From NCBI RefSeq assembly GCF_000734895.2, contig NZ_CP011382.1:5248700-5312699 (forward strand): a stretch of DNA of 64,000 bases, read 5' to 3'. Position 1 is the stretch's first letter. Each line of letters opens with the position of its first letter. The position numbers and the translations under genes are program-made. Below the pieces are notes generated by a model. That model searched no databases and was not told where the DNA came from. It saw only the letters and a list, made by a program, of their open reading frames with translations. Source of the stretch: Calothrix sp. 336/3. GTDB taxonomy: Bacteria > Cyanobacteriota > Cyanobacteriia > Cyanobacteriales > Nostocaceae. Of the stretch, positions 16,716 to 25,276 are shown one piece after another.

Positions 16716-17663
16716 CCCATTCCCCAGGGATTCCCGATAAGCTGCATAGACTCCCTTGACGTTGTACCAATTGAGGAAAACACGGGCAATTTCCAAGGCT
16801 AATTGGGGTTTGCCGGAGTTAATTAACCAGCCTAAGAGGGGAGCCAGAGTGCGCTCATTTAATAAACCATTGAGGGATAATAAACCCCACAGTAGGCGAT
16901 GTAACCAAGTCATCTGAATCATCATGCGGACTTCCCAAGTGGGGTGTTTTTGATAAAATAAAACCCCCATTCTTCCCCTTTGAATTTCTTTGTCAATTAG
17001 CTGGGGTATTTCTTCTAAGCGAAAGGCTGGATGCCAGTGGTAGCCAACAGCTGCGGGACATTTGATTAACTTCAATCCCAGATTTTTGAGTCGGACTCCC
17101 AATTCTAAATCTTCCCAACCATAAAGCTGAAAACCTGTATCGAATAATCCAGCTTTTTCTAACCAGTACTTAGGAATAGCAACATTTCCGGTAGCAAAAA
17201 AAGCCGCAGAAAAGTCAGTAATTTTATAGGGTTCGGCTGTGGGATTATTAAAATTGCAGGTGTTGATGACTGCACCGTAGGTAAAAAATTTATCATTGCC
17301 CAGGTTAGCTTGACCTGCGAGCAGTGCGTTGGTGTGTGCTTGGAGAAAATCTTCTGTGACAACTAAATCACTATCAATGAAAATAATCATATCTCCCGTA
17401 GCTTTGGCAACTCCCAGATTCCGTGCTGCTGCTGCTCCCTGGTGGTCTTGTTGAAATACATGGACGTGGGGGAACTTTTCTTTGTGGGTTGCTAACCACT
17501 CAACTGTGCCATCGGTGGAACCATCATCGATGACGACAATTTCATAACCTTGTACGGATGCTGCTTGGTATTTCTGTGCTTCTAGGGCTAGTAAGCACTT
17601 TTCTAAAATCGGTAGACGATTATAGGTCGGAATTACAACACTAAAAAACACTATCTCACCCAC
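16713..17663 (-). CDS. Glycosyltransferase, family 2
   Basis: The 316-residue cytoplasmic enzyme has a GT-A fold: FSVVIPTYNRLPILEKCL at the start, VVIDDGSTDGT, AARNLGVAKATGD, and the metal-binding IFIDSDL in place of a plain DxD. GWEDLELGVRL, an ED motif for the catalytic base, follows. No membrane anchor is clear, though hydrophobic helices near the C-terminus (MIQMTWLHRLLWGLLSL) may associate with the membrane. It probably transfers a sugar from an NDP-sugar during polysaccharide or glycolipid synthesis; donor and acceptor cannot be read. It stands alone, followed by an STRR and preceded by an 858-base gap. Confidence 0.9.
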   Translation of the reverse strand: MGEIVFFSVVIPTYNRLPILEKCLLALEAQKYQAASVQGYEIVVIDDGSTDGTVEWLATHKEKFPHVHVFQQDHQGAAAARNLGVAKATGDMIIFIDSDLVVTEDFLQAHTNALLAGQANLGNDKFFTYGAVINTCNFNNPTAEPYKITDFSAAFFATGNVAIPKYWLEKAGLFDTGFQLYGWEDLELGVRLKNLGLKLIKCPAAVGYHWHPAFRLEEIPQLIDKEIQRGRMGVLFYQKHPTWEVRMMIQMTWLHRLLWGLLSLNGLLNERTLAPLLGWLINSGKPQLALEIARVFLNWYNVKGVYAAYRESLGNG

Positions 17664-18521
17664 AAAAACGATTACCCATCTTTAAAGATAGGACAATTCT
17701 GGCATTGCGACTGTTCCTAGTCATAGGTCAATTTTCAATTGATGGGGTTAGGAAAAGAAGGTAAATTGCTGGTGTCCCGTATTTCTGACCTATATATTCG
17801 CTAAGTTGAGGGAGATTTTAATTTCTACATAATTCTGTAAAAAGCTCGTACGGCTTTTTATTCTAGAATTGAGAGACTCAGTGTGTTGAGTGAGAAATTC
17901 CGTAGGTTTTTTGTGCTTGCGCTTAGGTTCGTCATCTTTGATGATTATCAGGGGAAGTATGTTTAAAATTATTCGCTGAAAGGCGAAATCTCAGTAGTGA
18001 TGCAAAATCAGTGAGAAACTGATGATACTGGCTGTTTTCATTGTGGGGAGATTCTAACCTGAGACTTGCGATTGTGAAGGGGGTGTCGCACCAAGTAGAA
18101 GTTCCGTCGGCTTTATCGTTACAAATCGATAAACTTACCGAGGTAGTTTGCATATTTGGCGTTTAAATGGGACTCAGTTGCTTTTTCTGGATGATACCAA
18201 TTAGAAAAGTGATGGCAGCCTGATTGATAGAACTTTGTGTGGGGAGGATATATATCATCTCTGTCAGAGAAGGTTGATTCAACAAAAGACTTCGGGTTAC
18301 TTGAGCACACCTTTGGAGTTAGTGTAGTCTCTCGAATATAGGGAATATCTGACTTCAGCGATGTCAGGGTAAGGATGCGACTGTTTGATGTTTTCGCAAA
18401 ATTTCCGAGTCAAGATGGTATGATTCTGATTTTTCCGATGTTTTTTTGGTTTCGTGCTGCGCTATCATTCATTTCCCAAGAATCTGTGTGTTTAAATTGC
18501 TGCTTTTGATTGATGTAATCT
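17664..18521. other. 858-base gene-free region with one terminator-like hairpin
   Basis: This is the longest gene-free stretch in the window. Two short frames (17932-18153 and 18119-18310, minus) look random and overlap each other. The only clear structure is at 17839-17859. Both flanking genes start away from or at the edges of the gap (the glycosyltransferase reads left, the 547-residue gene reads right). It therefore holds two promoters and may also hold a small RNA gene. I see no tRNA and no known RNA motif. Confidence 0.5.
17839..17859. terminator. Isolated bidirectional terminator-like hairpin
   Basis: AAAAAGC (17839-17845) pairs with GCTTTTT (17853-17859) around TCGTACG, giving a T-tract on either strand. 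It lies between two genes that both start facing away from it, so it does not end a recognised gene. The AT-rich stem makes it a weak terminator at best. Confidence 0.35.
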
Positions 18522-20165
18522 ATGACTAGTTTTAATCGCTCTACCAGTCGTCGTTTGAAGAAATTAACGCAAATTCCTTCTGTTTGGGAGGGCGATCGCC
18601 GTCCGTTGTCATCGTCTCAAACTCTTGCTCCAGATTTAGATGCTAAGGGTGAGTGTATTCTCTGGGTGGACGGTTCCCAAGGTGTGGTGAGGGGAATGGA
18701 TGTTGTCTCAGTAGAAAGTGGACCGGAAGCAATTGTCAGAACTCTGATGCGAGCGATGGAAAACCCCCACAGTCCTGCTAAACCTGCTCGTCCCCAAAGA
18801 ATTGTGGTGCGCGATCGCGAAATCCAATTTTACCTCCGGGGAGTCTTACAGGACTTAGATATTGCCATTGATTACGTCCCAGAACTTCCTTTTATTGATG
18901 AGTTGTTTCGGGGATTTGCGGAAATTCTTGATAACCAAGTTCCGGAACTCCCTCCCCAGTATGCTCAAGCATTGCAGGAAAAAGCATCGGCAATTTGGCA
19001 AGCAGCTCCTTGGGAGTTACTAGAGGAGCAACAAATCCTCTCGATTGAAATTAATCGCTGGGATGTGGGCACTCTCTATGCTTCTATCATGGGGATGTTG
19101 GGCATGGAATATGGCATTCTCCTATACCGTTCCCAAGAATCTTTAAAGAGATTTCGCGCTACTATTCTTCATAATGAGGAATCCCAAGGACATTTAGAAG
19201 AAGCTTTTCTCAAACAGGATTGTCTGTTTCTCACCTTTGATAGTTCTGAGGATGATGAGGATGAGGAAGACATCTTTGATACTTTCCCCGGCTTGGGAAC
19301 ATCGGAATTAACACCAACTTTTGGCAATATTCACCCCCTGGAAGGGCTACGCTCAGTTTTGTATGACGAAGAAGCTTTAGCTGTATTGGTAGCTCTTGAA
19401 AGTCTCTACCGTTTTATTCGCGATCATCGCCGTCAGTTAAATGAGGAGGATTTTCCAATCCTGAGCCGCCGATATCGAATTTCCCTACCACAAACTGAGG
19501 ATGATGTCAAAACAGTTTCTGTGACTGTGGCAACGATGCCAGAATTAGCTACAGAATTAGAGATATTGGCAGGTTACGACGAAGATGATGAGGATGATTG
19601 GGAAGATGATTTCGAGGCGCTTCCTGCTCTGCGAGATGATTTAATCCCTGAGGACTCCTTTTTAAGTGTGGGGGTAATCTCTTGGGAAATGCTGGAATTT
19701 TTGCAAACGGGGGCAGGGGTAAAATATTATCCAGCAGGAGAAATTACCCAGGAGGGTGATGGCTTACCTGTAATTTTAATTCAAACTTCCCGTCCCAAGG
19801 GTAAAACTGTGATTGCAAATATAGAGGAAGTTGGCGGATTGCAGGGAATTTGTTTTAATCCTGGTTCCGATCCTTTGGGTGGCGATCGCTATGATTTAGG
19901 TTTACTGCAAACTCAAAATGGGGACTTGTTCTTGTTTGGGGAATTTTTGGATGATGACCCCATCCATGTGGAAGCAAGGAGAAAATGGTATCAACGCTGC
20001 CAAAATACCCAGGGTTATTGCGGCTTAATTATTGCCAAGGGCTTAACTGGAGCATCTCGTGGCAATCCTCAACTCAAGGATATGATGGCACTTTTTGAAG
20101 CGCGATCGCTCTCACCCCAAGAACTCGGTTTAGGAACACTACAACTGATGACACAATTCCAATAG
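18522..20165 (+). CDS. Conserved hypothetical protein with acidic linkers, 547 residues
   Basis: I do not recognise a named family with confidence. The protein starts MTSFNRSTSRRLKKLTQIPS and has no signal or membrane segment. An N-terminal alpha/beta region (about 40-235; ECILWVDGSQGVVRGMDVVS) is followed by an acidic patch near 245-257 (EDDEDEED). Next come a segment with LEGLRSVLYDEEALAVLVAL and a second acidic patch near 350-360 (DEDDEDDWEDD). A C-terminal region (about 375-547) contains PVILIQTSRPKGKTV and DRYDLGLLQTQNGDLFL. Two folded blocks joined by acidic linkers suggest a soluble binding or scaffold protein. It is convergent with the lipoprotein gene at 20209. Confidence 0.75.
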   Translation: MTSFNRSTSRRLKKLTQIPSVWEGDRRPLSSSQTLAPDLDAKGECILWVDGSQGVVRGMDVVSVESGPEAIVRTLMRAMENPHSPAKPARPQRIVVRDREIQFYLRGVLQDLDIAIDYVPELPFIDELFRGFAEILDNQVPELPPQYAQALQEKASAIWQAAPWELLEEQQILSIEINRWDVGTLYASIMGMLGMEYGILLYRSQESLKRFRATILHNEESQGHLEEAFLKQDCLFLTFDSSEDDEDEEDIFDTFPGLGTSELTPTFGNIHPLEGLRSVLYDEEALAVLVALESLYRFIRDHRRQLNEEDFPILSRRYRISLPQTEDDVKTVSVTVATMPELATELEILAGYDEDDEDDWEDDFEALPALRDDLIPEDSFLSVGVISWEMLEFLQTGAGVKYYPAGEITQEGDGLPVILIQTSRPKGKTVIANIEEVGGLQGICFNPGSDPLGGDRYDLGLLQTQNGDLFLFGEFLDDDPIHVEARRKWYQRCQNTQGYCGLIIAKGLTGASRGNPQLKDMMALFEARSLSPQELGLGTLQLMTQFQ

Positions 20166-20208
20166 TAGGGAGAAAGGGTCAAATTTCTTGTCTGCTTCCC
20201 CCTATTCC

Positions 20209-21372
20209 CTATGCTTGCATTTTTTCAAAGAACTCCCCATATTCTTGGCTGACATTAGCAGCTAATGGCAAGATAAACTCACTTTGATTCAAGGTTGTAG
20301 CATCTGCCATTAAAACATTGCGTAAAGCACTAGAAATATTCTTCTGATCAATTGACACCGGAATGGGAGAATTTGCCCTAGTCAATAAACTAATAGTTTG
20401 AGCAATATTATCTGACCAGCAAAAATCAATCCACTGATCAGGTAAATTTGTGGCTGCTAAATTTTTTTGCTCCTGAGCAGAAGGATTCCCTGGTTTTACC
20501 CAGATATCTGCCCATAGAGACGTTCCAGATTTGGGCACAAAGGCTGTAAATTGCGGATAACGATTAATAAAAGGTAAAACCTCGTTTGACCAACCTACGG
20601 CTAGCCAGGTGTCACCTATTAGCAGTGGTTCCAGGTAACGGGTTGAACTATAAAACTTGGTTTGTTGATGTAAGGCTTTAAGTTCTGTTTCTAGGTTGCT
20701 AACTGTACTGAGTTTAGTTGTATTGTAGGATTTTCCTAACTTCTTTAAAGTTAAGCCGATGACTTCACGGGGTTGGTCGAGCAAAGAAATGCGATCGCCT
20801 AATTCTTTCCGCCATAAATCATCCCAATCTTGAGGTTGAATACCCAAGGATTTGAGTTTTTCCCGGTTATAAACTATCACAGTCGTTCCCCAACGGTAAG
20901 GGGCTCCCCAAATTTTCCCCTGACTATCAATTTCACCCTTTTCGTTGCGCCGGACTAAATTTTGCCACTTTGGGGGTAGTTTTGACCAGTTTTGCAACTT
21001 TGAAACATCCAAGGGCTGAATTAACTTTTGCTCAATCGCAGATTTTAACCAATAATCCCCCACTGTCACCAAATCAGCTACCTGGGGTTCTGGTTGTCCT
21101 AGAGGTAAATTCCATCCCTGTTTGGCTTGAGGTTCTTTTTTCTCTTGCCAATTCTGTAATTGCTGGAAAATATCTCCTAATTGTCCCTCCAAGGAAAACT
21201 CTAGTTTTGCCTGGGATTTTAAACTTTGGCGAAATTTCTCAACAACTTGCCCAGGAAGGGAATTTCTCAAAAATTTAACGGTGAGTTTGCTTGTATTGTT
21301 GTGACTACATCCTACCAATAGTTGTGAGATTGTAAGTGCTGTCGCTCCTTGTACAAAATATCGTCGATGCAT
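20209..21372 (-). CDS. Extracellular solute-binding lipoprotein with a Tat-like signal
   Basis: The 387-residue protein begins MHRRYFVQGATALTISQLLV-GC: twin arginines at 3-4, a hydrophobic stretch and a lipobox cysteine at 22. This suggests a Tat-exported lipoprotein. The body resembles family 1 periplasmic binding proteins of the polyamine/iron type: VADLVTVGDYWLKSAIEQKL, IWGAPYRWGTTVIVYNREKL and TWLAVGWSNEVLPFI. It would bind a small solute outside the cytoplasmic membrane and pass it to an ABC permease, but no permease or ATPase gene is adjacent. The ligand cannot be read from sequence. tatA at 3558 supplies a matching secretion component. Confidence 0.85.
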   Translation of the reverse strand: MHRRYFVQGATALTISQLLVGCSHNNTSKLTVKFLRNSLPGQVVEKFRQSLKSQAKLEFSLEGQLGDIFQQLQNWQEKKEPQAKQGWNLPLGQPEPQVADLVTVGDYWLKSAIEQKLIQPLDVSKLQNWSKLPPKWQNLVRRNEKGEIDSQGKIWGAPYRWGTTVIVYNREKLKSLGIQPQDWDDLWRKELGDRISLLDQPREVIGLTLKKLGKSYNTTKLSTVSNLETELKALHQQTKFYSSTRYLEPLLIGDTWLAVGWSNEVLPFINRYPQFTAFVPKSGTSLWADIWVKPGNPSAQEQKNLAATNLPDQWIDFCWSDNIAQTISLLTRANSPIPVSIDQKNISSALRNVLMADATTLNQSEFILPLAANVSQEYGEFFEKMQA

Positions 21373-21890
21373 CTATTTTGAGATTTACGATTTTAGGACA
21401 TAACTATTGTCAATAGTCAATGGTTGCTGGTCAATAGTCAATACACTTGTGGTTATCTCTGGCAATATTCTATGGATAGGAGCGAGTAAATCGTCTCTTA
21501 CACGGAAATTTGACCATAAACGCAGAAATTTCAGCTTTTCTCTTGATAGTACTTTTCTGCTTATCCCTACCTCAAAAGGTGAAGACAAGGGTAAAAAAGT
21601 CAATTGCAAAAATCCCCCAGTCATAATCAGCTTTTTATAGCAAAGAAAACTCTCAACTTCTTACCTATTATCAATATCTGCATATCTTTATCTTTTATAC
21701 TGTTTTGCTTAATCTATCGCAATATTTGGGAAATAATTACTCTATTATTTAATCTATTTTTATTTATATTTAATTATTTAGATAATCTTGTCTCAATAAA
21801 GATATTAAAAATTAAAAAAATCATAAGTATGATTAACAGCTGCATGATATTGCATAACATATAAAGAAATAGGCGGAATGAGGGTATTAA
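21373..21890. other. 518-base intergenic region, AT-rich, with STRR
   Basis: The region separates the divergent starts of the lipoprotein and the 125-residue gene. A degenerate heptamer repeat lies at 21409-21443. The rest is strongly AT-rich. A frame at 21604-21864 (+) would give an 86-residue hydrophobic, Ile/Leu/Lys/Asn-rich peptide. Its composition looks like chance translation of AT-rich DNA, so it is not called a gene. Confidence 0.5.
21409..21443. repeat. Heptamer STRR, unit GTCAATA
   Basis: The units read GTCAATA, GTCAATG, GTTGCTG, GTCAATA, GTCAATA: five heptamers in register, three of them perfect. It lies just upstream of the solute-binding lipoprotein gene, so it may sit in or near its promoter. 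Confidence 0.8.
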
Positions 21891-22268
21891 ATGGAGCCAT
21901 TACAAAAGCAGGTCATAACCATGGGTTATAAGCTGGATGCCCTCTACCAAGTGATTGAGCAGCTAGACAGTAAAGTGTCTCAAGCGTTGTCTTCTAATAG
22001 CTTAGGAGCAACCCACGAGGATAGAGAAAATGGTTTAAAAAATAGCGAATCTGGGCGCTATCAGTTAAGAGGACATTTCAGCATTAACCCAGAAATGGAG
22101 CACAAGGATGTCTTAGTGGACGGGATGTATCCGGATACAACTCTACAGGGGGGAGAAAGAAGTCTAACACCAGAAATTCAAATTCAAAGACTAACTGCAC
22201 AATTAACAGCAGCATATAACCGGATAGCGGCTTTGGAAGAGCAATTATTACTCAAGAGAATTCACTAA
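21891..22268 (+). CDS. Small conserved hypothetical protein with C-terminal coiled coil
   Basis: The 125-residue product starts MEPLQKQVITMGYKLDALYQ. An N-terminal helix (residues 1-35) has heptad spacing of hydrophobics (LYQVIEQLDSKVSQAL). The middle is polar and glycine-rich. The C-terminus (about 92-122) is another coiled-coil helix (IQRLTAQLTAAYNRIAALEE). No catalytic motif is present. It may be an oligomerising adaptor or regulator. It stands alone and is convergent with the CobT-like gene. An internal ATG at codon 11 is a possible alternative start. Confidence 0.65.
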   Translation: MEPLQKQVITMGYKLDALYQVIEQLDSKVSQALSSNSLGATHEDRENGLKNSESGRYQLRGHFSINPEMEHKDVLVDGMYPDTTLQGGERSLTPEIQIQRLTAQLTAAYNRIAALEEQLLLKRIH

Positions 22269-22325
22269 ATTTGGGTAATTTCAGTCAATAGTCTATATTC
22301 CATCGCCAATTCGATTGACTTTGGA

Positions 22326-23459
22326 CTATCGACTACTGATTTGAGCTAATTTATCCATTTGAGCTTCAATTGCTATTAATAATTGCTCCTGCTGCCACCC
22401 ATAACTCAAACTCGCAGTAATGGCAGCACCACCAGCACCCATACCTTCTTTGACAAAGCCTGCTTCATAGGCAGAAAGTTGGGGATATTGGGATTGAGCA
22501 AAACTTAATTGAGTTGCGAGTAAGGTTGGGGGGCTAATGTGCAAATTTAAGCAGTATTGTCCGATGGAATCAGCTAATTTTGCTGTGTTTCCTCTAGAGT
22601 CTGCTGCTACCCAACGGGTTGTACCGATGGCGATCGCTGTTGGTTGCCAAGGTAAATGGAAAAAATCCGCGATTGCACTTGCCAAAGCATATACCGCTAA
22701 CATTTGAGTTCCTCCTGCCAACATCACCCCACAGCTACGACTAGCGGCGATCGCCATTCCTGCAACTACCACTTGCATGGGATCACCGACTGCGGCAACT
22801 AGTTGTAAAGGATTGGGGGTAGTGTTTAGATGGTGGATTTTTGCCAAACCCTGCTGTACCACTGTCCATTTCTGACTGTGGTTGCATTCTGCATGACTAC
22901 TATTTACTTTATCCTTGGCATCAATTCCTAAACCAGTTAAAATTCCCAAGGCTGTAGTTGTGCCACCGACAACACATTCACCGATAACTAAGTAGCCATT
23001 GCGAATATTTTGACTCAATCGTTCACCCCAGAGCATACCCTGGGTAAATAACTGTTCTACCGTGGCAATTGGCATCGCAGCAGCAGTTGTTAAGCATTCT
23101 GCGGGATTACCACCTAAATCGATTACAGGTAAATTTGGCGCTTGAGGTAAACCTGCATTGAATATATGGAGGGGAATTTGACATCCTTCCACGACTGCAC
23201 GAGAAATCAACACAGGAGAAGCTCCCGCCGTCAATGGTGGTAAAGGATACTTTGGTTGGTGGTTCGCTCCGTAGTATAAAAATTCTGCATCCGCGATCGC
23301 CGTATATTTCCTATCTTCTGGAGTTAATCCTGCCGCAGAGATACCCGGAATCAAAGCTGTGGCTGTAAAACCCAACACACAGGCAAATATCGGTGTAGTT
23401 CCCTGAAAGCGATTTAACCATGCCTCACCCAGGGAAACTTGGTGGTAAATTTGAATCAT
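22326..23459 (-). CDS. cobT: CobT-like nicotinate-nucleotide phosphoribosyltransferase family protein
   Basis: The 377-residue protein belongs to the cyanobacterial/archaeal CobT-like family (TIGR00303). Visible features are FACVLGFTATALIPGISAAG near the N-terminus, VVGGTTTALGILTGLG, and GGTQMLAVYALASAIADF. Relatives transfer ribose-phosphate from nicotinate mononucleotide to the lower-ligand base of corrinoids, which would place it in the nucleotide-loop step of cobamide synthesis. Cyanobacteria mostly make pseudocobalamin with adenine, so the base used is uncertain. The gene follows the DUF2232 membrane protein on the same strand after a 235-base gap that holds a dispersed repeat. CbiD of the same pathway lies at 58835. 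Confidence 0.85.
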   Translation of the reverse strand: MIQIYHQVSLGEAWLNRFQGTTPIFACVLGFTATALIPGISAAGLTPEDRKYTAIADAEFLYYGANHQPKYPLPPLTAGASPVLISRAVVEGCQIPLHIFNAGLPQAPNLPVIDLGGNPAECLTTAAAMPIATVEQLFTQGMLWGERLSQNIRNGYLVIGECVVGGTTTALGILTGLGIDAKDKVNSSHAECNHSQKWTVVQQGLAKIHHLNTTPNPLQLVAAVGDPMQVVVAGMAIAASRSCGVMLAGGTQMLAVYALASAIADFFHLPWQPTAIAIGTTRWVAADSRGNTAKLADSIGQYCLNLHISPPTLLATQLSFAQSQYPQLSAYEAGFVKEGMGAGGAAITASLSYGWQQEQLLIAIEAQMDKLAQISSR

Positions 23460-23521
23460 CGAGTTTTGAATTTTGAATTCCGTGTAGCGGTACTTCCATC
23501 ACAGTAAGTTGTGAAGCGTTC

Positions 23522-23568
23522 GTAGTGAGCTATTTTTTGCTTAAATCAAGGGCTAAAGCCCCTACTAC
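23522..23568. repeat. Dispersed palindromic repeat (GGGCTAAAGCCC type)
   Basis: GGGCT-AA-AGCCC (23550-23561) is a perfect hairpin enclosed by an outer stem, GTAGT (23522-23526) and ACTAC (23564-23568). Sequences of this kind (an AGGGCTAAAGCCCCTACTAC core) occur as dispersed repeats in many filamentous cyanobacterial genomes. It lies in the gap between DUF2232 and cobT. A second repeat-like tract (cagacgcaagaccttacgcc) follows at about 23650. Confidence 0.65.
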
Positions 23569-23694
23569 AACCGTTTAAATTTAATGAGACCAGTAGCAGT
23601 CCACCAAGGAAACTTAGACTAATAAATTAATCTTACTAATGTACTGTACAGACGCAAGACCTTACGCCCCTACTCATGACTTATGACTCATTAC

Positions 23695-24366
23695 TTACTC
23701 ATAGTCCATCAAAACTTGTACCCAACGGGGGGGACGGGGAATCGGGTTGCCTAAACGATCCAAAAGCAGCCACGCAGCTAGATGAACAACAAATAGATAG
23801 AGAAAATTATTCAATAAAATAATGGCGATCGCGCCAATTTGAATCCACATGACACTCGGAGTTGCCAAAATACTCAACTTCAAAAATACCCACTCGGTAA
23901 ATTGTGACACTTGATTAATCACATAAACCCACAAATCCTCTGACGACAACACAGACAGCAACCATAACCGGAAAAACACCCCTAGAGTGCCTAGTAAGGC
24001 ACTTAAGCTCATAGAAACTAGCCAAGGAGTCCTACGACACCAACAATAACCTAACAACACACCCATAAAAGCAAAAGGCATGACAAACAACATACTACGA
24101 GTCGGACCCATCAATACAGTTAATAACAGTCCAGATGTAATTGCTGCCATCCAAGCTGCCCGTCTACCCCAACGCAGATAAACTAGAGCAATGGGAATTG
24201 GGAAAAATATCCTTAATACAGGACCCAAGGGGAAATAAAAATTAATAAACCAAATCAAACTGGCGGTACTTGCCAAAAATGCCGTTTCCACCATGGGTAA
24301 AGGTGTATTTGGTTTGATTGGGGGTTGAGTTAAATTATCAGATAAGTTTTCTGGTTCAGTAGTCAT
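23695..24366 (-). CDS. DUF2232 membrane protein
   Basis: The 223-residue protein has about six hydrophobic helices: FLASTASLIWFINFYF, VLRIFFPIPIALVYLRWG, AAITSGLLLTVLMG, MLFVMPFAFMGVLLGYC, LLGTLGVFFRLWLLSVL and IGAIAIILLNNFLYLFVV. The layout matches DUF2232 membrane proteins. The N-terminal 25 residues are polar and proline-rich, so they would face the cytoplasm, and the start is not a cleavable signal. It lies upstream of the CobT-like gene, an arrangement I associate with cyanobacteria. A role in transport of a corrinoid precursor or lower-ligand base is a reasonable guess but unproven. Confidence 0.8.
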   Translation of the reverse strand: MTTEPENLSDNLTQPPIKPNTPLPMVETAFLASTASLIWFINFYFPLGPVLRIFFPIPIALVYLRWGRRAAWMAAITSGLLLTVLMGPTRSMLFVMPFAFMGVLLGYCWCRRTPWLVSMSLSALLGTLGVFFRLWLLSVLSSEDLWVYVINQVSQFTEWVFLKLSILATPSVMWIQIGAIAIILLNNFLYLFVVHLAAWLLLDRLGNPIPRPPRWVQVLMDYE

Positions 24367-24577
24367 GAATCTGGGTGACAGGTAATAGGTTTATAGGAAT
24401 CATCTGGGATTTGGTTTAGCTGGTGCTGGTACTGACGCAATTACCTATTTTAGTGGGTTGCCTAGATAGTCTAATAAAATTCGTGCGTTGGGCTATACAA
24501 GGGAAATTGATTTGGCATCAACTTGTTTTTATTTTCCCTGACGACCTATCCTCCTATTACCAATTACCCAAGTCAGA

Positions 24578-25276
24578 TTAAACAATCATTCTTTCCAAAG
24601 CAGAAACATCAGGGATGCAAATAGTATCCTGATCACGTCTAATCAATCCTTTTTTTTCTAACCTTGTCAAGACTCGCGTTACAGTTTCCCGTGCTAAACC
24701 ACTTAAACTACTTAATTCCCGATGGGGAAGGTTGGGTATTTCAGTACCAGATTGTGCCTTTTTACCCTGTCCCTCCGCCAAAAATAACAAAGTATCAGCT
24801 ACCCGCGACTGACTGTCAGATTCACGTAACCTCAGACGACGATTAACCTGACGCAAACGTCGCGCCATTAATTGTGACAACCTGACACCTGCTAAGGGTT
24901 CATGGTTAAGGAGCTTGACAAAGTCCTGGGATGGCATACTACCAATAACAGTAGTTGTTAATGTAATCACATCAGTAGAGCGGGGTACTTCATCTAGAGC
25001 TGCCATCTCACCAAATAATTCCCCCTTGCCAAGAATATTTAAGGTTACTTCTTTGCCTTCTAAATTATAGGTACGGATTTTTACCCATCCATCCATAATG
25101 AAGTAGACGGAGCCACCCCAATCATTTTCTAACAAAATTACCTGGTTTGCCGGATGAGTACGGGTGACAAGATGAGTTAGGGTTACTTCCACGACATTAT
25201 CCGGGAACCCATGAAAAAAGGGGACTGAATTCATCCACGGATTGCCAGGAGTCTGGGAGTTGTATCGGTCTTCCAT
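24578..25276 (-). CDS. Crp/Fnr-family transcription regulator, probably cyclic-nucleotide binding
   Basis: The 232-residue product has an N-terminal cyclic-nucleotide-binding domain (about 20-125) and a C-terminal winged helix (about 155-225). The phosphate-binding cassette reads GELFGEMAALDEVPRS: Gly85-Glu86 and Arg99-Ser100 are the residues that hold cAMP in E. coli CRP, so cAMP or cGMP is a plausible ligand. The recognition helix lies in HRELSSLSGLARETVTRVLT (about 185-204). There are no cysteine clusters as in Fnr. The sequence differs from NtcA in its recognition-helix region. It may act on its own promoter or on the divergent 1336-residue gene 573 bases away. Confidence 0.9.
   Translation of the reverse strand: MEDRYNSQTPGNPWMNSVPFFHGFPDNVVEVTLTHLVTRTHPANQVILLENDWGGSVYFIMDGWVKIRTYNLEGKEVTLNILGKGELFGEMAALDEVPRSTDVITLTTTVIGSMPSQDFVKLLNHEPLAGVRLSQLMARRLRQVNRRLRLRESDSQSRVADTLLFLAEGQGKKAQSGTEIPNLPHRELSSLSGLARETVTRVLTRLEKKGLIRRDQDTICIPDVSALERMIV

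Noticed and set aside
17932..18310. Two overlapping minus-strand frames of 73 and 63 residues in the long gap
   Set aside because: No Shine-Dalgarno, no domain, mixed composition and mutual overlap make them unlikely as genes.
21604..21864. 86-residue hydrophobic plus-strand frame
   Set aside because: The region is extremely AT-rich, so Ile/Leu/Lys/Asn runs arise by chance. The start is within a plain AT-rich stretch without a ribosome site.
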